Shown here: positions 57,223 through 64,000 of the stretch, piece after piece
How positions within the stretch are numbered: the stretch's first letter is position 1
Layout: every line of letters starts with the position of its first letter
Notes under the pieces: generated by a model
Databases searched by the model: none
Told to the model about the DNA's origin: nothing
The model's input: the letters and a program-made list of their open reading frames with translations, nothing else
Program-made: the position numbers and the translations under genes
Assembly (NCBI GenBank): GCA_020744225.1
Contig: JAGMWG010000009.1
Span: forward strand, 1,612,001-1,676,000
Length of the DNA stretch: 64,000 nucleotides
From: Paraphoma chrysanthemicola
Lineage: Eukaryota > Ascomycota > Dothideomycetes > Pleosporales > Phaeosphaeriaceae
Reading direction: 5' to 3'

Positions 57223-59510
57223 ATGCCGCGATCTAGTCGCAAGGTAAGCATCTAGTTCGTTTGTATGTTTAGGACGCGCAGGTATTAACTGGTCAGAAAC
57301 CGCCACAACATGGGAAATCGCCCGGCAGGAACTCTACGCAGGTACCAACGCTGCCACACAACCAGACTACAATCGATCGCTTCGTAAGCGTTAGTAGCAC
57401 CCCGTACCCAAGCAAACCTGCCGCATACGCCTCTAGACTAGCCCTCCGCCGCGCTGCCGCCACCCCTACAGAAGAGGGTGCGGAAAACAATATGCGCAAC
57501 TGTCCACTGCACCTTGCAGGCGACGACTGGAAGCGTCGCGAGATACTGGCGCCCTACTATGACATACCGGCGTCCTACTTCAATGCGCTTACTCTCAACA
57601 ACGAGGAGATATGACGTGTAGTGCTGGCCCTGAACTATGCCTGCGACTGGCACGACTTAGAGGCAGTTGAAGAGCGTGCCGTGATTGAAAATCTGCAGAC
57701 GTCAACCCAGGCGCCCTACCTTGGAGTCCCAGACATCAAGATTGTGCGATAGCGCTTTGCCGACGCCCTTCACGTCTACGCATGGGCTGTTCATAACATT
57801 GCATGGTACATGTTCTCCGAGGCCAATCCAATCCTTGCAGATTGCACGATTGATCCTCAGCTTCACCTCAATCGTGCTTGGCACGTCTTGCGCTATGTTA
57901 AGTATCATCTTGACACGCAGAGTCTGTCTACGCAAGACCAGGCAGCGTACTCTGAGCCTCCCGTTAGCGCAGCATCATCTCACGAGCCTATATTGAGCAC
58001 ACCATCGTCCTCAGATGCTCGCCTAGGCTCGCCTAGCACAAGTCAAGGGGAAGACCGCGTAGGTGAAGCAACTAGCCGTCTGTCAGTCTCATTGCTAATT
58101 ATAGGCTACAGGATCCCAATTGTCCACCAAAACCACCGTCTTCTATGCGGCAGAGCTGTTTGAACGCGTTCTTTCCAACCGAATACATTCGTCTCGCCCC
58201 ACGTCGGGCCGCCCTAGCTCACTCTGCAGTGGGTATCGTAGTCTCAGACGATGAGATTATCGACAGCAGGACGTCTGCTCTGCGGCTAGCTTCTACACAA
58301 AGCAACAATAGTAGCGTCATCAAAGTTGCTCTTGACTCCCTAGAGACGAGGAGCAGAGTAGCTACAGACAGCAACAGCCTTGCTGCCTTTGCAAATCAGG
58401 ATTACAACGATGTCCTACTACAGGCTACCTCGTCCGTTGCTTGGGACCTGCTGCTAGACCCTGACCTTGTCCTGAATCTAATACACTGCGCACAATTCTC
58501 TTCTTAAGAGGAGTTTGTCACAGTAGCTCAGCGCGCACAGATCTAGTTTGCTCCTGGCGTTCTAGCCATGCTGCAGTCTAAGACGCCCTTAACGCTAGCC
58601 GACTTTAAGGCACTTAGTGGCAACGGCAAGTATTAATGGGCAGTCTACCTCGTTACGCTAGAGAAACCAGGAGCGCGGCCTAGAGTCTATGTTGGCAGTA
58701 GCATCAGCTGTCACTTACTTGGCGCCGCAACTCGGATTAAAATGTACAAAGCAAATTTGTTCGACACTCGCAACACAAATACGAGATTCTCGGCTCTTCC
58801 TACTCTTGTCAAAGTTGCTCGTGCTAGTAGGTGGAAGATCACACATGTAGGCCTGTTGTGTGCAGGGCTAATGCATGACTTACGCAACAGCACACAACCC
58901 TATGCATTAGTAATAAGAGCCTTGGAGTCAGTCCTATTACTTGCTCTAGGACTGATGCATCTAAGCGTTCAGACTACCTCTAGTATACAACACTGTCCTT
59001 GGAGCATAGAAACATTAGAGTATGATGGGTTATGTCGAACTATTGCACTAGCAGAGAACTGACTAGGAGAAGATCTCGTTCCTCTATCGACCTTGCGCGC
59101 TATCCCTGGAAGCAAACTAGACTCTGCTAGTCCTCTTTTAGTAGATAATCTCCTCTGCTACGCCTCTTCTGGTATTAGTACCGTAGTGTCTACTCGCGCG
59201 CGTAGTAGTAGTAGGAAGCGTTCCTGATTCGTCTACGACGCTAGCAGCGACACTTATCTAGACAACACTATAGAAGAAGCAGGGAACAGTTATAGTGACA
59301 GTGCGGCCGTGCACTCTACTACTCAAATACCTACTCTAGCAGAGCTGCAAGCGCTAGCACTCAAAGATCTAAGGTGTAGACTCTGCTAGAGGTACTTTGC
59401 TACCTTGGCAAAGTTTACTAAGTATTAGATGCAGCACATGGAAAGGAAGATGTATGGGCGGCTGCTAGTAGACAGCGAGCGTAAGCTGCTTGCGTGGCGA
59501 CCTTAGTGCA
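57223..59510 (+). pseudogene. Broken gene with GIY-YIG-like segment
   Basis: It starts ATGCCGCGATCTAGTCGCAAG at 57223, followed by a short intron beginning GTAAGC at 57244 and ending at CAG 57281 or 57296. It then reads TTIDRFVSVSSTPYPSKPAA, REILAPYYDIPASYFNALTL, ALNYACDWHDLEAVEERAVI and FADALHVYAWAVHNIAWYMF. After a shift near 58130 another frame gives LNAFFPTEYI, a disordered part, then LTLADFKALSGNGKY and WAVYLVTLEKPGARPRVYVG, the latter like the start of GIY-YIG nucleases (Y-x-V/Y spacing followed by YVGS), and ITHVGLLCAG, CPWSIETLEYDGLC. Stops at 57614 (TGA), 57750 (TAG), 58505 (TAA) and others mostly fit CAA, CAG, CGA or TGG precursors. The GIY-YIG link is an inference. RIP is light. 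Confidence 0.5.
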
Positions 59511-62500
59511 TACATGGGCATTCTGTATAACATGTTAAGAAATTCCTTAATATGTTAAACAGAACAAGATAATAAAATATACAGATTACGCGATAACACG
59601 ATAGATAACACGATAACACGATAAGGAACCTGATAAGAAGCTAATGAGATGATGGAACTAAACACAAAAAATTAACAGTTATATGCTATTAATTAATGTC
59701 TTCTCCGTCTTCTAAATTATTATCTGAATTAGCAAGATTACGTTCTAACATTATTAGTAACCTAAATCCGCTGCGAGATGTAGGTATAATATAGCCTTCG
59801 CGAAGCTAGCTCTCTATACACTCTACCTTCTTAATAGTTGTACATTTAATCTACAGCTTGTTCTATAAGCACGTTCTGCAAGCTCTAGAGAAAGTTTACT
59901 CTAGCTTAGATAACTCTAGTAAAATAGAGAGTATCGCGATAGCTATGCGACTAAGCTGTAGGTATTTTCTCTACTGCTTAGATACACACTACTATTTAAG
60001 CAGCGTAGAATTAATCTCTATTGAGTTAGCAGTAATAAAGGCTATAAAACTATTCTTCTTAAAACGCTGCACGTTAGTTGTTACCTTTATATTCTGCGCT
60101 AACTAAGCTAATTTGTTACTCTTACGTTCTCTACTTAGAGTAGCTAGAGAGCGACTAGGAAGCTTAATATTATATTCTTTCTTACTAAATTACTTATATA
60201 CTACTAATTACATTATTATGCTACTTCTTTAGCTAGTTCTTCTTAATATAGGTGCTTTAATTCAAAGAGTTAAGAAGAAGAGTAGTAGTACAAGCAGGAA
60301 CGTCTTTAGTTATACTATAGTATTTGTCTATAATAAACTAACTTATATTAATAGTATGTAGTATACGTTCGTCGTGTGTCTTAGGTGCACTATAGTACTC
60401 CTATAATCGTATTAGCAGCTGTAAGATTAACGCTAAGACGTCTCCTACTACCTTATAATAAAATTACTTACCTTCTTGTTCTTATAATAAGAAAGCAGGT
60501 AGTCTATTAGAATTAATAACTGTAAAAGAGATACTTTATTGCTCTTAGCGCATAATATAGCTCTATTAAAAGATTAGAGAAATAAGTATATCTTCTAAAG
60601 TAAATTCTAATTAGCTGCTATTAATTAATTATCTCTAAGAATTTACTCGTGCTTATGCATAAATTAAACAATCTACACCTTTCTCTTAAGAAGTTTGTTA
60701 AGAATATAATACTATAAAGACTACTACGTCTTATTATTAATCTCTAGTTATAAACTAACTTTATTATTCTATAGCTAGCTATAAATTAATAAGCTACGTA
60801 TTTAGATAGCTAGACCGTGTAGTTTACGTAGTGCAGAGATACTCTAGATGCTCTAATAGTTCTTATTAACGTCTAACCTTAATATATTTTAGTATTATCT
60901 CTCTCTTCTAGATGTAAGAGTCTAAGAGAAGCAGATTAATAGGTCTTTACTAGTAGCTTTAGATGCAGCTTTAAGTGCTATAATAAGAGCTTTATTTAAT
61001 AACTTAAGAAGAAAGGCTTAAAGAGAGAGGTTAATAATATAGCTAATATAGTAGATACAGCGTTTTTAGAAGTTATAATTAATCTGTTACTTATTAGATT
61101 AGTCTATTAAAATAGCTACTAACTTATATTAAGATTCTCTTTTAATTAACGTGTAATGTACTCTAGGTATATATTATTTAACGTAGTATTATTCCTAGTG
61201 TAATAGCTAAGCTTTAACGCGATTTTAAATCTTTTAAGACTACTTAGAATAAGGTTAGCTTACTGCTCTCTAGAGTAATTATTATAATATTCTAGTAGTT
61301 CTAGAAGCGCCTTCTGTAGCTAATAATTCTAATTAACTTATTAAGCGTAAACAGCTAGCAAAGCATAATAATATAGTAATATCTATAGATTAGTAGAGAT
61401 ATAAATAGGTAAAGACGTAACTACTAGTTTATCTTTAATCTAATCTTAATAGAATGTATAATTTACTATAATGTAACGCATAACTAAACGCCTAGACGTA
61501 ACTAATTAATTGCTAATAGCTAGGTTACATGCTAAAGCAAGATTCTTTAACTCGTTCTATTTAATAGCTAAAAACGAGACTCTCTACTATATAAGTAGTT
61601 CTATAATAGCTTTATTATATGCCTACTAATTAAAAGCCTATTAAAGACTATTAGGTGTAGGAATTAATGTAAATATAGTAAGTAATAAGCGTTAATTTAA
61701 TAATATTAGCGAAGACAGTAGTAGCAGTTAAATCTATCTAGCGTAGCAGTTTTTAATATACTATACAGCTGTTACTTAATAACTATAACTCTATTTAGAA
61801 CATAATTAATAGATATAAAGTATAGTGCCTTTAGTCTTTTGTCTACAGCCTTTAGTAAGTAGTTTATTCTTATCTAGGTATTACTAATTTATAATAGAGA
61901 AGAAGTTTAGTAAGAGTTAATTAGATAGAGAATTAGAACTACTAGCTAATAATAAAATATTACTTTCTAAAGCTATAATAATAAGTATAAGGTAAAAACT
62001 ACTATACTGTAAAAAATTTTAGTGTAAGATGTTTAGCAATAAAAAGTAAACTCTTACTCTATTTATTCTATTATAATAGAATAATAGATTAGTGTAAAAG
62101 CCTTAATATAATAACAGAATAATAGAATAAAAGAAATATTAATATAATAACAGAATAAGTAATAGAATAACAGAATAAGATGCTTATATATACTTATACT
62201 ACTTATAATACTTATAGATCTTATAGAACTTAGTAATATAATTCTTGGGTTTAGTATTAAAGAACTAATAGATAGTAATTATATGTCTATAAGGAATTTT
62301 ATAATTCTAGAAAGTAAGATAAGAGAATTTCTAAGCCTTAAGCTAAACGAGACGAGTGTTCTAGTCTACTAGGTTTACTTAGTATACTAGAGCTACTATA
62401 TTCTTATACTTCTAAGAAGTTATAAGATACTAGTTACTCTTTATAAGCTCTTTCTAGAAATATGCTATAGTATAGTTAGTATACTTCTTGTCTTTCTAGA

Positions 62501-62659
62501 GGTTATAACGTCTTTTATATAACTTTAATATTATATATATCTATATATAATAAAGTAAATAGAGAATTAGTAAGTTATAAGCCTTCTATAGCTTAGTCTT
62601 AGTCTAAATAGAAGAATAAGCTTTCTAATAGATTTACTTACTATCTATACGCTATTTAT
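59511..62659. other. AT-rich RIPed block, unassigned
   Basis: A short open frame at 59858-60106 (82 residues, hydrophobic and Leu-rich) lacks any motif. Around 61200-61480 a plus frame with TAG stops at many Gln-like positions is readable but not assignable. Composition and TA excess suggest old transposon DNA. No terminal repeats were found. Confidence 0.35.
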
Positions 62660-63900
62660 TAACTTAAAAATATTAGAATATATTTAACTAAACTGTAGGA
62701 AATTAACTAGTAGTGCATATAATGTTGCGTAGCACTTTGTATTAATCTAATCTAGATAGTAACGCGCAGGAATAGAAAGAGACTTAATTTAATCTAAAAA
62801 GACTTTAAATTTAGTCTTTAACTTAACTAGATAAGCAGCTCTAAATATCTTCTTAACCTTTCTTCTAAATTCGTTTCTAATATTCTCTATAAGATATTAC
62901 GTATAGTAATAATAGAAATTCTTTAAGAAAACCTCTATAACAGCTAGTACTAGACCTTTTACTTAATTAGTAATAATTATAAGATACTTAAAATTATTAC
63001 GTTCTTTCTTAGTAGTATTAAGATTACCTAGAAAGTATTCTCTAAAACTATATAGAAAGCTAAGCTACAACTCTTTAGACTTATTTCTAGTGAATTTATA
63101 TATTAATAGTAGAATTTTCTTATTAGTGTTAAGTATTATAAGAATAAGAAGAACTAGGTTCTTATCTAACTTTATATAGGCACTATTAATATAGACAAAC
63201 TACTAAGAGTACTAAAATGTATAAATACAAGCTCTTAGTACTATATAGTACTATTTAAAGAATTTATTATCTTTTGTTAAGATAGTAGCGTTTACTCTCA
63301 AAGTAGTATAGTTTTCTTTATTATCTAGATCTATATCTATATTAAGTCTATTATCTATAATTATCTAAAGAAATAAAAGAATAAGCTAGAAGAACTTCGT
63401 CTTATCTATAAAGGCACTCTTTTAGATTTTCTTCTTTGCGTGCTACGCTTATAAGTACAATATCTAATTTAAGTGCTAAAGTCTTTTAGTAGTCTAGATC
63501 TAGTGTAACCTCGTTCAAAAGTTACTCTTAACTATATCTCTCTATTAGTAGATAATAAGCTTTACAGATCTTAATACTTTCTAATTCTAATAAGAGCTAA
63601 GATTATAGGTGTAAGAGACTAATTTCTAAAGCTTAAATTAATTAAATCGATTTATATAAGCAATCTAGAGAAAGAATTTATATCTAGTTTTCTTGCTTAA
63701 GTAGTAAATAGCGTAGAATCTTGTCTAATTACTAGAGGCTACCTTAAATAAAAGCTGCTAAGTTACTGTAACGTAAAGAACTAACTCTTTTACTTTATTA
63801 ATTAACGCAAATATCTATCTAATAAATAGAGTACTAGGTAAATTCTAGGAGAATACTATTATAGTTAATTATTATTATTTTTGTGTTAACCTTATGTTAG
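62660..63900 (-). pseudogene. MULE transposase, RIP-destroyed
   Basis: The minus strand from about 63230 reads NSAYIKLDKNLVLLILIILN then TNKKILLLIYKFTRNKSKEL, SFREYFLGNL, a YLIIITN-x-VKGLVLAVIEVF segment near 62970, IENIRNEFRRKVKKIFRAAY near 62870 and FKVFLDQIKSLSIPARYYLD near 62790. This matches the MULE core: the first catalytic Asp region (D-S-T-Y-K-T in the family), VTNTNK, then the second Asp in a SDQ-x-KGL motif (now TN) and the C-x-x-H region. It is unlike the MULE at 29997-31765, which retains only the C-terminal part. The N-terminal part beyond 63240 is assumed, not read. Confidence 0.62.
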
Positions 63901-64000
63901 AACGCGTTAATTTGTTAATCGCGTTTAACGCGTAATAAGCTATTCTAATTTTAGTAAGTAGCTATATCTAACGCAAATAACAAGAAGTTCTACTACCTAA

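Noticed and set aside
1..64000. tRNA and rRNA genes
   Set aside because: I looked for cloverleaf-type and rRNA-like sequence and saw none that I could support by eye; a covariance search could still find a degenerate tRNA.

Overview
The window looks like accessory, probably subtelomeric or transposon-island, DNA of a filamentous ascomycete (Pezizomycotina; Pleosporales/Dothideomycetes is my best guess from the gene families). Evidence: short fungal introns with GTRNGT donors and CTRAY-like branch sites, a HET-domain NLR, FunK1 kinase and fungal PD-(D/E)XK relics, and copia, pogo, hAT and MULE elements. Long AT-rich blocks are depleted of CA/TG and full of TA, the footprint of repeat-induced point mutation (RIP).

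Layout. 1-1710: RIP-degraded hAT transposon. 1711-6142: relics of a PD-(D/E)XK nuclease-like gene, a FunK1 kinase and a chromodomain gene. 6766-9409: pogo/Fot-type element bounded by TA and long inverted repeats. 10530-13481: intact HET-NB-ARC-TPR gene. 14884-16126: intact two-exon gene of unknown function. 16500-19881: broken PD-(D/E)XK gene, a TPR fragment and a zinc-knuckle transposase tail. 20595-21356: intact two-exon glutathione S-transferase. 21710-29110: a RIP-destroyed run of enzyme genes (alpha/beta hydrolase, Old Yellow Enzyme, Baeyer-Villiger-type monooxygenase, FAD monooxygenase, plus a BTB relic and an unassigned block), which I read as a fossil metabolic gene cluster. 29997-31765: MULE. 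31861-41878: a Ty1/copia element split by a second copia element (34767-40540). 41923-44345: hAT-type MITEs and a small LTR (TRIM-like) element that carries a further MITE. 44346-52900: heavily RIPed, with a hAT transposase relic at 47150-49880. 52900-56955: a RecQ-like helicase gene, RIPed at its 5' end and readable at its 3' end. 57223-59510: a broken gene with a GIY-YIG-like segment. 59520-64000: AT-rich DNA ending in a MULE transposase relic.

Only three protein genes look intact: the HET-NLR, the 391-residue unknown and the GST. The rest is a record of transposition, nesting and RIP. The clearest internal proof of RIP is the 124-bp LTR pair of the nested copia element: about 20 differences, 12 of them TG or CA in the 5' copy against TA in the 3' copy. 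The most interesting points are the fossil cluster beside a surviving GST, the near-identical 42-residue repeats of the NLR, the helicase/GIY-YIG-like pair, and RIP borders that fall inside single genes or elements.
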